A stretch of 64,000 nucleotides of DNA from Parus major (lineage: Eukaryota; Chordata; Aves; Passeriformes; Paridae), in assembly GCF_001522545.3 (NCBI RefSeq), contig NC_031771.1, positions 30,322,884 through 30,386,883 of the forward strand. The letters are read 5' to 3'. The position numbers were made by a program, and so were the translations under genes. Below, piece after piece: positions 48,957 through 63,688 of the stretch (position 1 is its first letter; each line of letters starts with the position of its first letter). The notes beneath the pieces are model-generated. The model saw nothing but the letters and a program-made list of their open reading frames with translations, ran no database searches and was not told the DNA's origin.

Positions 48957-51900
48957 ACTTTCTTGCAGCAGCCCTTCTATCTGATCTCAAAATAAAAGTC
49001 ACTCCTGCCTGAATATCACTTAATTTTGAAATAATAACAAATTCATGCAAAATAACTTTGTTTCTGTGGCTCACTTTTCTTGGAACACTCCAGAATTTTG
49101 AGGTTTGTATTCTTTTGAGAAGTAGGGAAAAGCTTTCTACTACAGCTGTATGAAAAATTCAAGAAATAGGGAATGATGGAAGGTACACCTTGTCTCCTAC
49201 GGTCACTCCTAAAGAATTAATAGAATATATATTTGCATAAATGGGTGTTTTATGGGAGTCTGCATATAACCCAAGACCATTTATTTCTGGTTATCAACTT
49301 CAAACTTAATCTTCAGTGACTGCAGTATAAATTGAAGTGCTACCATGCATGGCTGCTAAAATGCAAAATCAAATGTGCATTTGGTTATAAGTTTTACATC
49401 TTCTAGTAAAAAGAAAAAAACAGCCTCCCCATTCCCAAAATTGTAGGAACTTTTTGACCTATTGTTTGCCTAGAATTCCTCATTTTTCACCAGACTGTTT
49501 TTGACAAATATTTGGTCAAGGATGAAATTCCCACAATATGTGCAGCAGAGTTGAGAATGCATCAGCTTCCATCTGCCAAAGCTGAACATATTTCCAGATA
49601 GATTTGGCCCAAATAATAGTGCAGCTCTAAGCAGTAGAATGTGGTAGTTGATAGAAGCACTCCCTTTTGCCCAAGCCATGTAGATTAATATCTCAGCCCC
49701 CAACCCACGATGTAGGATCAACTTCATGGATGTTGAGACAAAAATGCTGTCTAATGAGATGGTTACAAATTGGCTCATTGCAGCCAAAATTGTTTCAAAG
49801 TGATGCAGTTTACAATATTACCAGGCATTTACACACCAGGAAGGGACCCCTGGATGGAACTCTCTGGCCCACTAGCTTGCATAGTTGTTACATATGCTGG
49901 AGGATGTGTATTTAAATATTAACTATTTGTAAGCACTTTGCCAGAAGGAACTTATAAGTTAAATTGCTCATAATATGAGAAAACTCAGAGCCCAAGAGTA
50001 CACATGGATCTGGAAACTAACTTGATAACATCAGATTCTGGAAATAGTATTTTTTTTTCCGTGTCATATTCACTGAGAGATGTTTATCTCCTCTTTGAAT
50101 TGGAAAGTTTTTCCCCATCTTAAATTAAAAACAAAAACATTTATATTAAATCCATCCTGCTGCAAAGTCTCTGGTAATTCCATTTATGCCAGGAATGAAT
50201 ACTGATACAAAAAATTCACTATTGTTTTTGAAGTGAACAACAGGTTTATCTGAATGAAACCCTCTTGTGTGAACATAGACTGTTCCTAGGGGTATTATCT
50301 GGTTTCTAGCCTGGTTTCTAGCCAGGGTGGCACACACAGACTCAGTATCTCTACCCAGTAAAGAGCTCTAAACCTTTTGGCAAGCCAGGTTATGCCTTCT
50401 CACATACATCTGCCAGTTCCCACATAGTAAGCATCATCTGCACTAAGCCAAGATGGTAAATCAAAATAATTCCCTTGTAGAATTCTGGAACATCCTTTAG
50501 GACAGCTGCCATCCAGTAAATTCTAAAATACAGGAATCAGTGGTATTAAAGCCCTGGCAAGCATTACACAAGTAATGATGGTAGGTTCATAGCTGATCAA
50601 ATCTGTCTGCCAAAAACCTAACTAAAATGAAACTAGGACCATTTGGCAAGTAAAAAAAAACAAAACCTAAGCAGTAGCTGAAAATTGTTCACCCATGCTA
50701 CATGGAACTTAGAGTGTAGATGCCAACCACCCAACTGTGGTTGTTCTAAAAAACATTAACTAAAAGAGTGATGAAAAGTAAAAGACATTAAATATAGTAG
50801 ATGCTTTCAAAAAAAAAAACCAAAAAAAAAAAACCACAAACCACTAGCTAAGTGATGTATCATTTATGTTTTTCTTACCATAAATCTACACACCAAGGGA
50901 ATGCACTTCATGATCTGTAATCTGTATGTATTTTAAGAATCTAAGAGAAAGAGGTATTTTTGTTAGTGTCCATTAATATCCAAATAAATAGAGATAAATA
51001 TTTTAACTTCTTCTCAAAAAGAGGTGAAATATAAGCCTGCTTTTCAGCAGGTTGAAGAGCCAATTGAGGTTTTACTGTGAATTTTTAGAGGGTTTTAGTG
51101 TTGTACACCTCTAAGTTTAATTGCTGAAATTTTTTTCTTTGTTACTAAATGACACTTGCTCTAGTTTGCTGCTCTGAGTTCTATCTGTGATTTTCCTACC
51201 AAATACGGGTTGAGAAGGACTTGATCCAACAGATGAAAGCAAAGTTGTTATCCATAATGACCTCACACATGTGTCTTCAGATAACTGAATCAGCACAGGA
51301 ATAGATCATTCCTTAAAAATGAGACCATGAAAATGAAGATTGAACTATGTTACATCTGTGTAAAAAAAAAAAAATTTGTTAACTGATTGTCATGTCCATG
51401 CCCAGGGTGTTGTAAGCCCAGTGTGACGAACAACAAATGTGAACAAAATCAAAACCATTGCATTAAACTCTAAAAGCCTTTGTTAGCAGACCAGATACAA
51501 AAATCTCCAGACATTATCTTAGATTAGTTAAAAAAATTATTCCAGTTCATCTTGTGCATTCATTGCATGTAGGTATCTACAACACATTTTTTTGTACATT
51601 CAGATCACAACTCCCAAGAAGGAAATATACAAGAGATGGAATTCCTCATAGAGGAGTGTCTTATCTATGAGAACAGAAAAGCAGAAGAAATGCCAGGTTT
51701 TGCCATGCTTTGCATTCCCAAGACACCAGGGCATTTAAGATAGAAGCCTGAATGCTGCCTCCCAGACAGCCTGAATCCTGTCAAGAAGGAATGCTTCCTG
51801 CCTTGTAAGCTTCTTCTCCCTCTTTTATTTCCATCTCATCCACACCAGAGGAAAAAAAAATATCTCATTCCTTTTTAGGATCCCTCTGAGTTCTTGATCA

Positions 51901-54900
51901 GTTCTACAGCATCCAGGGAATCCAGGTGTGTTTTATTATGCTCTTAGTATGAACTTTTCATAAAGGCTGTTTTGAAAATGGTCTTGCTTTTAATGTTCTC
52001 TACAAGCATTCTTTCTCACTGTGATGACTTACTTTGCTAGTTTAAATAAACCTGACTTTTTATATTATATGATAATCTGGCAGCTATTTTTAAAAGTACC
52101 TTTAGGACACCAGATATTTGCCAAAAAAGAGCATTTTTGTTCTTATTTATGAAAAAATTAGAACATTTGTCTTGTAGAAAAATAAGAATGTGAGAGTGTA
52201 AATATTTGTTTGTTTTTTGCCCTGCTTTGGGCCATAAAGAAATGGCTTGATCTTACTATTCCTGTTACAATACTTACTGAGTTATATAGCCTTATTATTA
52301 CTGGTTAAAATATATTGCACAATTATCATATATCCTAGATCTTTGTTGGAAGCTGTAACTTGTATTTCATCCATACAGACTAACTGAAGTTTGTTCAGTA
52401 ATATTTCTTTAAAGAATTTAAAGGCAAAGATTATAGCAGAGCCAGGGATTCACTGAGACTTTACAAGAATATTTCTCCCTCAATACTGAAAGGGAATCTA
52501 TGTAAAAATATAAGTTAGACAGAAGTGCATACATGAAGTTTTGTTTCCTAAATTTGCAGACAATGCCAATAAAGTTAGTGGTAATAAATACAACCAGATG
52601 TTATTTATAAAAGTCAAGTTATAAAACCTGTAAACTCAGTGTAAATGAAGGGGAGTAAAAACTGCTTTGAGCAAATCTGACTGTGATAGCCACATGGGGA
52701 AAAAAACGAAGCAGCACAAAGGATTAGCAAAAGTTGTGTCATAGACAAACCTTCAGCAATTGCATTAGAACCTGTGAAATCAACCTAACACGAAGTATAT
52801 CTTCAAATACCTTTCTGTTGTCCGTGCCTTTTTAAATGCAACAAATGCATAAAGGACTTGCATATATGAAAGCACACAATTTTTATTGATGTAATATAAT
52901 TTGCCTAGAAATCTTTAGGATCTGAAACATGAAAGGATACTGTAACAAGGATCTTATTTTTTTCAAGTATTCATATCACAAGTAAACCTAGGAGCCTTAG
53001 CCTAAAAAACTGATATTTGTCTACACATTAGAGCATTGCTTCAAAACATTTTAGCTTCAGAATCTGTTCCTTTTGGTATGATTTAGGGCAAAATAATACA
53101 GAACAGCAAGGTCTGTAATGCTGATCCACAAACTGCAGCAGGAGCTGCATGTTTTTGAATAAAAGGATTCACGTGACTACTCAAATTTAGAGTCCTCCAG
53201 ATTCTGTGCTTGCATTCAGGGCTTTCCAGTCTGTGCAATACCCCACTCACATTTTCCTTACAAGTTTTTATGCACTGCTTTGGAATTGGGATTTATTTCC
53301 TCAACAAGAGGTCGAGCAAGACTTTGTGAATCACCTCAAGGTCCCAGACACTTGTTTTAGGATATTGAGATTGAAATCAAACTTCTTCAAAGAAAACACC
53401 TTCCTGCCCAACATGAACACCAGTTTTTTAGCTCTCCAAATAAAGAACTTCTCTTTCGTACTACAGATGTAGTAACTAAAATTGTTTCACTTCATGAATA
53501 TTACACTATATTCAGGCACTTCCAAAGAACTTGTGAAAATTGTGGACAGCTCTATGGAAAAAGGAAGTACAGCAGCCATCATGTGTGGATTGCAATATTT
53601 AGGCTACTAATCTTATTGCAACATCTATTCAGAATATATCCATGCAGTAGGCAGAAAGAGAATTTATCAGATGTTCTGCACTCCACTGAATGGTATGGCA
53701 AACTGGGCAAAAATTATTACAATTTCTTCAGAAGTCATGGGCAAGGGATAAAGATTAAAATTTGATGTAACTCTTTAATGCACAGAGTTACATATTTGTA
53801 CAGCGTTTTAGGGGGCTTTCAATGGTAGAAAATTATTTTCTTCTTGCACCACAAAATGAAGATGTTGCCCCACAAAGGCAGTTAGCAACAAGTTACAGCT
53901 ATGAAAATAGACTGCAAAGTGAAAGAAATGCAGGTTTATAATGGTTCTCCTTTTGTAAACAAGCAGTCACAATTATTTACACAAATATAGAATTTCTTTT
54001 GCAGTAATTTTTAAGTCCTTCTGCCATCATATTCTTAAAAGGAAAGATTTCTAGAATCTTGCACACTTTAAAATCCAGCACTGAAAGTTATTAAATAATC
54101 CTAACACTGAAATAATCTATTTCAAATCAGGATCCAGGAAAAAAAATAAAAAAGCAACAGAAAGAACCCAAATCCTGTTTTGTCAGCACTATGAAGTCTT
54201 TGGAGAGGAAAGTTCAGAGATTCTTTCTCTGGAGGTTTCCTTTCCATACTTTGATACATACACCTATTATATATTGCCAAATTCATGGCAAAATCTTACT
54301 GATGAATAAATTTTTTTGATTTAATTTTTACACAAATAAGAGAGGTGGTCTCCACAGTTTAGTTGATTAATGAAATTGTGTTTATATAATTTTAATATCA
54401 ATATTGTTCAGTAAAGTATGCAAATTCAAAAAATATGGAGCCTGATAAAATTAATATCAGTATTTCTGTGAAATAATTCTTTTTATGAAATAAACAAAAA
54501 ATAGATGATGTTATTTCATGTTATATCATGAAAACAGTCATTGATCCATGGGAAAGTAATGTTTGAAGTTAGACATTAAAAAAAATCTTTTTCTGAAAAC
54601 CACATTAATTCTGGTTCAGTAAGCTTATTTTTCAGCAGGAACTTTTATATGCTTCCCTCACTTCATTTCAGCACACCCTTTAGATGACCCAGAACTGCAT
54701 CTTTGTAACTGGAATATACCCCAGTGAATAATTTCTGAGAACACAGTTCCTGTTCAGCTAACAGTAACTACCAAAAGTGCTTTAACAAATTAGGAAAATC
54801 AGAAAAATGCAATTACTTTTATCTCCTGCTACTGATTAATTGTACTACAGTCACAACTACAATTTGGATTAATGAACAGTAACATTCTGCTACCATAGAA

Positions 54901-57054
54901 AGGAACCTAAATAGTGAATATGAAAGCTCTAAACAAGTCAGAAAATGCAATCGTGACTTGAGTCTTATGCTGTCCTTTGCTTTAAAAGAAAACTAGATGA
55001 TGTTTTCTTCTCCTCACAAAATATACCTATATTTTGGTTTCTGGATGAATTTGATCTTTTGAAATAATCATGACAAACTAGAGCTAGGAACAGGAGGTAG
55101 TGTATTGCTGTTTCTCTTGGCATACAATTTTCAGAGATGAGATTGGTGTTCTCTCTTCATAAGTCAAGATGTAAAAAGTCTAGAAAGATAAAAATATATA
55201 TTCGTGGAAATTTCACATGTGATGGTGTGAAGGGAGGGTTTACTTGTATCTATACTCTGGGGCACAATCCAAAGTTTATCGCTTTCCATGGTAAACCTCA
55301 GCCACTAACCAGGTGAGGTTTTATGTTTCAGTCCATAGTAACCAAAACACACAGCTGGAATTGGACTCTAAATACACTTAGTGTAGTCTGCAGTGGGGAG
55401 CTTTGCATGGCCTATTTGCTGGTGCTAAGACAATCCATGGTACCTTTTTGGTCCCAAGAAAGAGGCAGCACAGGTACCTATGGGAAAGGACTGTGAGCTG
55501 TTCCTGATTGCAGCCAACCAAGGCAATTCAGACCTACCTCATCTCTGCTCCTGTGTTTAGCCATACACCCTGCCAGCTCATCTTGTATGCCTTGTCCCAA
55601 GTGTGTGTTTTGATCACAGCACGATAATAACCACATTATACTTTGTAGCTGCAGATTCCTTTGTATTTGAATACAAGGGTGATGTAAATGAAGATTATCT
55701 CGGTGCTTGTAACTGCTAATTTTTTCCCCAAAGAACACAGTTTAAGACAAACAACTTTTCATTATACATAACATTAAAAAATATTCAACAACCAAAACCT
55801 GAAGTTATCCCTGTACCTCTACCTCACAAAGGCTAGAGAGTTTGTCCTTATAATGCCTACAAGGTGAGCCATTATTCAACATCTTTGTTTCACAGATAAA
55901 AAGCTTAAGCACAAAGCCCCGCCAGGGCAACGTGAACACTTGCATTTATCTTAGTGGTATTGAAGTCCTGTATTCAAAAGCAGCAGTCAGGCACACAGAT
56001 AATATATGAAATAGAAAACAAACAGTGAAACAAAAACCCGAACAAAAAAACCCCAAGCTTACCTACATCTCTTTAATCCCAAGGCAAAAAAAAAGGAGCC
56101 CCAAGCTATACCTTTCCAGTTTCCATTGTACTCTGTATCACGTTATACTGACATCTACTAACAACACACATTATTTATGTTACATGTCAGATGTTAAATA
56201 GTCTTTCTACACATTCTAAGCATGCAAAGTTCAGAAAAATGCTAGCTTTCTTGAAAGAAAAAACTCAGAAACAAAAAATATTTTGTAAGCCCCAAGAGAG
56301 TCCCAGGTGTGTTACAGTAAGCAGGCAGTATTCCTGCACAGACAGGTCACTTTGCTATTAAACACAGCACAGCTCCAAACTGAATGCAATGTATTAAACC
56401 CAGTTCAAAACACATTTAAACCACAATACAAAAATAACCATTTTATATAGAAACAAACACCACTGTACCCGTCAGATCAAGTTAAGAAAAAGCTTTGCCT
56501 TAGATATTCCTTTTTTCTATGGGAAATCACTCTCTTTCCTTATCAAATATTTTTTTCCTATATTAATGAGCTAGAAAACATGGATAAGACTGAATACTGG
56601 AAAAAATCATTTTTGTTTATAAATAAATTTCATATTTCCAAGTCATTATTAGCATCAAAAAATTACTATGATCCATACTCCAAGTAACACCTCTGAGCAG
56701 TGGAACACAGGAAGGCTCTGTCAAAGTTGTTACATTTTCCTGTCAGCCTCTTGGTGGTAGAGACATATATTGATTTAGTGTGTACAGAGACAGAAGGGGT
56801 TGCCACTAACACTAGAACTGAAAGGGTGGGAGGAACATGGTGCAGGAATATTCAAGCCTACACACAAAATCAGGGTATACTGCTCCACCCAAGGGTGGAT
56901 CCAGTGCAAACTGATACATGGAGATTTACAAACCTGAATCTCTGACAGCGAGAGACTCTCAAGCACAAAGCAGAAGAGACATTCTACGCAGGCTTTCACC
57001 ACAGTGAAAGACACCAGGTACTGACAGTTCCAGGCTGTTCACATTATTCATATT

Positions 57055-57190
57055 TACTTCAAGGTCAGGCTGGATGGAGCTCTGAGAAACCTGTTCTAGC
57101 TGAAGAGGTTCCTGCTCGTTGTAGGGACATTGGACTAGAGATGGCCCTTAAATGTCCCTTCCAACCCCAAATGTTCTAGAATTCTGTGTT
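57055..57190 (+). mobile_element. CR1 3' fragment
   Basis: CTGGATGGAGCTCTGAGAAACC, a TAGGGACATTGGACTAGAGATG block, then CCCTTCCAACCCCAAATGTT and CTAGAATTCTGTG. This is a diverged CR1 3' end. Confidence 0.85.
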
Positions 57191-58692
57191 TATACTGCAT
57201 GCAATGGTGTGTGTTTTTTTAAATATTTATTCTACTTAATAGCATATCTCACAGAAGGTAATTCAGATCACCTTGGATTTCCTTAGCTAGTGCTACTAAA
57301 GAAATGAGTGTTGTGTTTGCCCTCCACAGTCTTAATAATATGCCAGTTAAACTTACCCCACTTTTACATATGTATACCTAATAATAACAAACTCTGAATC
57401 AGAGCCTCTCTGTACCTTATTTTTGCCCCTCCATATCGACCTCCATTTTCTGGGATAGCCAGCCTATTCACAGTGGAGTTCAAAATACTGAAAAAGTATA
57501 CCGGAAAATACCCAGGCCTGACAAAGATCAGGAACAGGCTCAGCCACACAGAAGAGTTAAAATTCAGTCACAGTTCTTTTTTTTTTTTTTATTTTTCAAC
57601 CTGCTTTCATGCCATCAGCAATGCTGAGAGAGCTGAGTTAGTTGATGAAAGAGACAAATGCTCTGTGTCTCTCCTATATTTCATAAGCATGAGAGTGACG
57701 TAATGTGAACCCATTGCAGTGTTTGCAGTTCAGAAGACATGAAGTTATTTTTCACTTCTGCCTTGATAACTTCACTACAAGGACTTAAAGAGCCAGTAGA
57801 CATGGCTCAGTGCACAATTTTGGCAGCTTGCATTGTAGTTTCTTACCTTACACAGCTATGAAGACCGGGAGAGTCACTCAAAGAATTAATTGCCAGTAAA
57901 CAGTTTTTCTCCTCACACAAAAAGGAAATAAAAGAAATTACAACTATTTCACAGTAAAAACAATGTTTTCTATTAGGTAGCTGAATATAGATTATTATTG
58001 ACATCAGCTATATTGGTTAAAAATGTTTTCATTATTAGTGTTCATGTCCTGGACCTGTCATTTATTTGCCTGCCCAGAGACAGTCTTTATCACTAGCTAA
58101 CAGAGCAGGCTTACAAATTTACCTGCCTGTGTCAGGGAGGGAGGACTGCAGATAACGGTTCTGCACCACGTCTCCACCTGAGCCAGGAGGAAGTGAGAAT
58201 AATAGAAAATACTTGAGAATTCAGGTGCTTATCCTCTCCCTGTGGAGTGACCAGAGAAAGCCCAGCAGCACCGATAGTGATGCTGATGGGAGAGAGCATC
58301 ACGGCTTTGAAGTGGTGTGGGCTACACTGCTACACTGGCAGCTGTCAAAGCAGATTTGCTTCTTTTGTTCAGAGAATCTCCCTCTCCCTCTTGCCTCTCT
58401 ATGGGCGGCATTCAAAGAGCAGACAATTCTGTCAGGGAATTTTCCTCCAAATGATGAAAACTATGTACTGTATCAGCAAGAAAGTATGGCTACTGTTTGC
58501 TAATAACTAACCTTGAATTCCTTCTAATAAATCAGAAGTGATAAATAACAATGAGAAGAAGATTCAGTGCATGAAGTTAGGTAATGCAGGGGGCTATCAA
58601 ATGATGACTATGAAAAGAGCAAAATAAATAAAACAACATAAAAATGTTTCAGAATTTCATCCAATATTGATTTGGCTTTTTTAATTGAACTA

Positions 58693-58695
<3 letters not shown>

Positions 58696-58731
<36 letters not shown>
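58696..58731 (+). repeat. A homopolymer (36)
   Basis: Thirty-six A residues in a row. No SINE, CR1 or gene-like sequence lies directly upstream, so it is not clearly the tail of a retrocopy. The true length is uncertain for any sequencing method. Confidence 0.9.
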
Positions 58732-58734
<3 letters not shown>

Positions 58735-58821
58735 TTATTTTCCAGGAGAGAAGGTATTAACTCTTAAAATTTGCTTAAAGCTGACACCTGTATGAAAAAC
58801 TGAGAAACATTCATGAGTATT

Positions 58822-58837
58822 CACACACACACACACA
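58822..58837. repeat. (CA)8 microsatellite
   Basis: Eight CA units, then TAGACATG. Short. Confidence 0.9.
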
Positions 58838-59415
58838 TAGACATGCAGAGAAATAAGGAAACATCTGAACATAACTGCATTAGCAGACTCAGGTCAGAGA
58901 AAATTCTAGAGCTTTCTGATATCACTCATGATACAAGGATGTTTTGTGTCATGGTATCAACATCAAGGTAAGGGGTCTAATTCAATGCTACTTTAAAGGC
59001 AGTTAAAATAAATTTTTCTAAGACTGCACCTAATACCACTGATGCCTTCTTCTTCTATCCCATCCCTTCAACAGAAAAATATTTGGGTTTTATTAGTTAT
59101 AATATATATAATATAATAGTTGTTTTAGTTGTTATGAATTATATATATTAGTTATATATTTAGTCTTCATAAAAAAGTTTAGTTTTTGGGAGAAACTGCA
59201 AAAAGGAAAGAGAATTACATGTTTTTATTGGTTTATAATATATTCCTCAATAGGCTTAGAATTTGATGGGTACATGCCTAAGAGAAAGTGGCAATTTTAA
59301 TACAGACTTTAAAAAGTTTCATTATCAGTATCACTATCTTCAAGTATTCGCCTTTGAGTCAGTCTCTTAAGTTTCTGTACATTGTAACTGGCAAAGGGAA
59401 AAAGACTTGCACTAC

Positions 59416-59491
59416 TTCTAATGCTGCCTTCTGAACTTAGTTCCTTTGGTTAATTCTAATGCTGCCTTCTGAACTTAGTTCCTTTGGTTAA
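59416..59491. repeat. Perfect 38-bp tandem duplication
   Basis: Two identical 38-base units at 59416-59453 and 59454-59491, each starting TTCTAATGCTGCCTTCTGAA. No mismatch, which suggests a recent duplication or an assembly artefact. Confidence 0.92.
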
Positions 59492-61738
59492 TGCATTTTT
59501 AAGACAAGTACTGTATCACCATGCACATACAGAATGATCTTTGATGTTACTGGATGTTTATAAAATTTATTATATGCTTTTTAGAGTTACTCCAATAAAC
59601 GAAGAAAAGTTGTTACTACCATTTAACTGTTGGCTGTTTAACTGTTTTAATACAACTTTTTAAAATCCGAGAGTGATCTGACATCTGTTGAAATCAATTC
59701 TTAGCTCCAAAACCAAATCCAATCACCATGCAATGTTATTTCAGACCTTTCATAAGACAGGAGCACTACCAAAAGGATGCAATAATAAAAGCACCCAACT
59801 GCTTCCTCAAAGAAAACTTCTTCTGCACTTTGGCCTCCCACAAATGCCTCCCCCTTAAGTTGCTTTTGAAGTACAGCTTGAAGGTCAAGGACTTGTAAGT
59901 CCTTGAGCATACCTAAACCACAAGTCTGGGCATCAGAGGCAGTCTATGGCAGATTAGGTCTCCACACAAGCAAATTTACAATGTAATGCTTGTGCTCTCA
60001 AATATACAGTAAATTAACTCACGCAAGCCATGGTTAATTTGTGAGAACACTTGAGGTAGCCAAGCTATCTTTTTTACAGATAAATCAACATATTATCAGT
60101 GCTGGAGGCTGCCAAATCTTGAACTATTTTGAAACAGAAGACACCCTGATTCAGGAACACATCACTACTTCAAAAGGAAATTCTCCAATAAAATCCATGA
60201 AAGGTCAGTGCATAAATCAATGTTTTCACAAACATCTCAACTTAAGAACCGTTATACACTTTTTTCCCTCAGTTATCACCACAAAATACTTATCCAGTTA
60301 CTTATTAACTACACAACTGGCATTGTGTATGGGGTTTCAGACCAAGTGAGATTTTTTTAAGATCCAAAGTATTACTCTTAGCTTCACTGGAAACTTCATA
60401 ATGAGGCAGTCAAGGAGTCCTGAGCAAGGAGACCTGTGAGAAAACCCACTAAATAAGGAGCTTATCTGATGATTTGAGATTATATGCATATGAAACACAA
60501 TAATGATTTCCTCTTGCTTTGGTGGAAGCAAGTGAAACACAAGGCAGAGCGCTGAGAATATTGCACCAGCACAGCCCAAAGGAAACACAAAGGGCTGTAA
60601 CTGAAAAGCAAAACAGGGGTGCAGAGCAAAGCTTGTAAAGACCTGAAATATATAAACCTCCTCCCTTTGGTTTTAAATTACCTTGACATTTTTCTTTCAC
60701 GTGTCTTTTCCTTTCCTCTTGGAGCTGGATATTCAAACCTTGCAAGTAAATAAGGAAAACAACAGTTTTAAAGATTGACACAATTTGTTTGATAAAGAGC
60801 AAGTTGTCAAAATTATGCATAGAAGCCCTAAGGCAGAAAAGAAAGAGTTTTCAATCACAGTGGTAAATAAAATCCTTGACACAGTCTGACTAAAGGGTCT
60901 AGCTAGCAAATTCAAGATCTAAGTTCTTCATTGTGACAGAAAAATCAAGGAAGACATACATAATTATTTTTTTATCAAAACCAAAGTGACAAAAGCTTTA
61001 AACCTGCTGGGGTTTAACTCTGTGTAAAATAGTTTATTCAGCATAGCCTTTCCAATGTATTACCATGCTTTATATCAAATCAAAATGTTTCATTCGCATG
61101 CAATAAAAACCAAAACCAGGTTAGGTCAAAAAGGAATCCGTAAATAATTTTGATGCTAAGAAAATGTGACTTGCATTACCACAATACACTCTAAAGTATA
61201 TTGCAGCTTCCTGCAACAAAATTCAAAATAAAACCAGTATAATTATAGCTACTGTGGTCACAGGAGCTGTTACAATCCCAAATTTGAAGCAAATAATCAA
61301 AACATGCAAGGTTGGTGGTCCTGTAGGACAATCCTGTCAGGCCCTGATATGCAGGTGTGACATATGGAAGATGGATTTGACTTTTATCATATACACAGCA
61401 ACAGACCCTGCATGCATATGCTTTTTAACAGCACAAAGATTTCTATGCTGAATTTTTAATTCAGGACCTATGGAGCTATCCCATAAGTTGGTACTTAGAC
61501 CACAAAGAACATGGATAGAAATTCCATTGTATTATCTGTCAGTAACTCCTATGTGGGAGTCTTCTGTGCTATTATAAGACAAATAGTAGCTAAAATAATT
61601 AGTTGTCATCTTCCTTTGCATGCCAATTCAAGGTGTTTTTCAGATTCAAGGAGAACTTGATATCCCTACTTGGTATGCACATGAGCACACATAAACAGAT
61701 TAGTTGGTTTATGACTTAGAATCCAGCTTCAAGTTTGC

Positions 61739-61752
<14 letters not shown>

Positions 61753-61771
<19 letters not shown>

Positions 61772-61774
61772 TTT
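61753..61774 (+). repeat. T homopolymer (22)
   Basis: Twenty-two T residues at the end of a TTCTTTTCTTTC pyrimidine tract. Confidence 0.9.
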
Positions 61775-62609
61775 GAGCTGTTTTATTTTTAACAGATGCT
61801 GACTGGTGAAGGAGCACAATCAGCAGAAGCTTTCTGCATGCCCATTTTCCTCTCCTATATATCCTGGAAGGTTTTGCGATCAACGTCACTGTCACACAGA
61901 ACATGTAAGGAACAGTCAAAGCAAGTGATTTCACATTACATAAGCTCTAACAAACAAGGAAACACAGCCTGATATCCAGCACAGACAACTTTAGCCCTCA
62001 AAAATCTGCTTCACAAAACGAAAGGTGACCTTTTATTTCTGCTGACAACTGAGATCTTATATTTCCAAGTCAGCCACTCCATGCAGCTATCACTTGAATG
62101 CATGAGTGGGGAATGCACCTTTCTGAAGGCAAAACAACTAAATTTCTATGGAAGTAAAATAAAAACATAAATGGATAGTGTATAACAATAGACAAAAGAT
62201 CTGAAACTAAAATTTTTGTTATGTATTTACTTCAGACGCAAGATGAAGAATTCTGAAAGTTACATTTTTTTACCTGTAAATAAAAGGGGTTTCCACCATT
62301 AAATAGTTTCAATTGTTTTCCATTTCCTGATTACAGTAGAAACCATTGAAGAGTATTACGAAAATAAAAATGAAACAGAAAATAAGAATTTCAAAAATTG
62401 GTTGCTCTCTAGTTCATAATAGGGAACAAACAAAATTTTCAGGCAGATTAAGCATAAATTGCTGTATTTGATTTGGGGTTTTATTTTTTAAGCAATAAAA
62501 TAATTAAATATTAAATGTAAATTATTTTTGATGATAAAGGTTGTTGTGTATTGAAAATTCTCTGGCCCTAGAAGAAAAAAAGATGAAAAATGTCTCATAA
62601 AAATACAAA

Positions 62610-62668
62610 CCTGCCTCAATGATTGTCTTTGTGTCGTTCCGATTGGGAACGGCCGGAAGGAACGACAT
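62610..62668 (-). other. CpG-rich palindromic island; possible tiny coding exon
   Basis: Perfect 9-bp arms TGTCGTTCC (62632-62640) and GGAACGACA (62659-62667) enclose CpG-rich DNA in a strongly AT-rich region. On the minus strand it can be read as an exon: acceptor-like AACCTTCCCATTTCACACCAAAG, then ATG with 19 codons (MSFLPAVPNRNDTKTIIEA) and a weak GTTTGT donor. A second frame is open too. The function is unknown. Confidence 0.2.
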
Positions 62669-63688
62669 CTTTGGTGTGAAATGGGAAGGTTTTCAATAGA
62701 CTCCAATTTTTTTTTTTTCCAATGGTAATTGTCAGTATTAAATAAAACACAGAGATATTTTTGCTGATTACCTCCTGCACAATACAGAAAATACCAGAAA
62801 GATAAGGTAAAAGAAATATATTTTAGAAACTAGTATGTTGAGAAAATTTCTGGTCTCTTGTTCACACTACATTTACAATAGCAGGAAAAATAAAACTACC
62901 TTCTGTTTATTCACTTCAGGACTCCTTTTTAATGACAACTCTAGGAATCAGGAATAAGGCAGATTTTATGCAGGTTGGTTGCATGCATCAACACTAATGT
63001 AATTTTCTTTCCGTATGGCAGGGGATCATAAGGATGAATAAGAGCTTCACATTAGAGAAGTTGTGGACAATACTGGATTGTGACTGCCAGTAAGTGACAT
63101 CCTGAGACAGTTTCACAAGGAGTCATGCACAGAGAAGTGGGTTGAGAAAATGATAAGTTGGATTCCTTTTCCAATTGCTTGACAGATTGAATGCAGATTC
63201 AGTTAATAACAGAGTCTGACTTAACAAATACCAGAATATACATTGCTGGGAAAAGGATGTTAGAGCTAGATTTATAAGATTAAAAATACACAATGTCCTT
63301 ATATTTATATGATTGACTGTGTTTAAATACTAATACTAGGAAATTAATTCGAAATCTTTTTGTATTTAGCAAATGCATACAAATGTCCTGTCTAAATTCA
63401 TTCAGCTCTCATGGTTTTTAGAGCTACTGGTCCAGTGCAAAGAGGTTGCCATGGCTACTGCTCCAGAGAAGGTCCATTGAATTGCCCATTACAATAAACT
63501 ATTGCGTTTCAGATGCTACAAGCCTACACATTGGAAAACACTATTTCCTCTTTCCTCCTCCCAACACAGCAATCTTCCCCCAAAAACTGAACATTAGTGC
63601 ACACGTGTGTGAAGAACCATGCCTGCTCTATCAGTTCTTCAGCTATAACCATTTCACATTTATTGTTAGCATAAACAGGAGGCAGGAT

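Larger units (their letters stand above)
43100..57050. other. Gene-poor interval
   Basis: AT-rich, with simple repeats only. The plus frame 53206-53472 (88 codons, including PQQEVEQDFVNHLKVPDTC) follows an acceptor-like CTTGCATTCAG but matches nothing recognised. Long A-runs occur at 50805-50845. Confidence 0.4.

Noticed and set aside
58213..58510. Two overlapping plus-strand frames of 96 and 87 codons with a few CpGs
   Set aside because: Two frames are open over the same bases and neither resembles a known protein. It may be a noncoding transcript or an old repeat.
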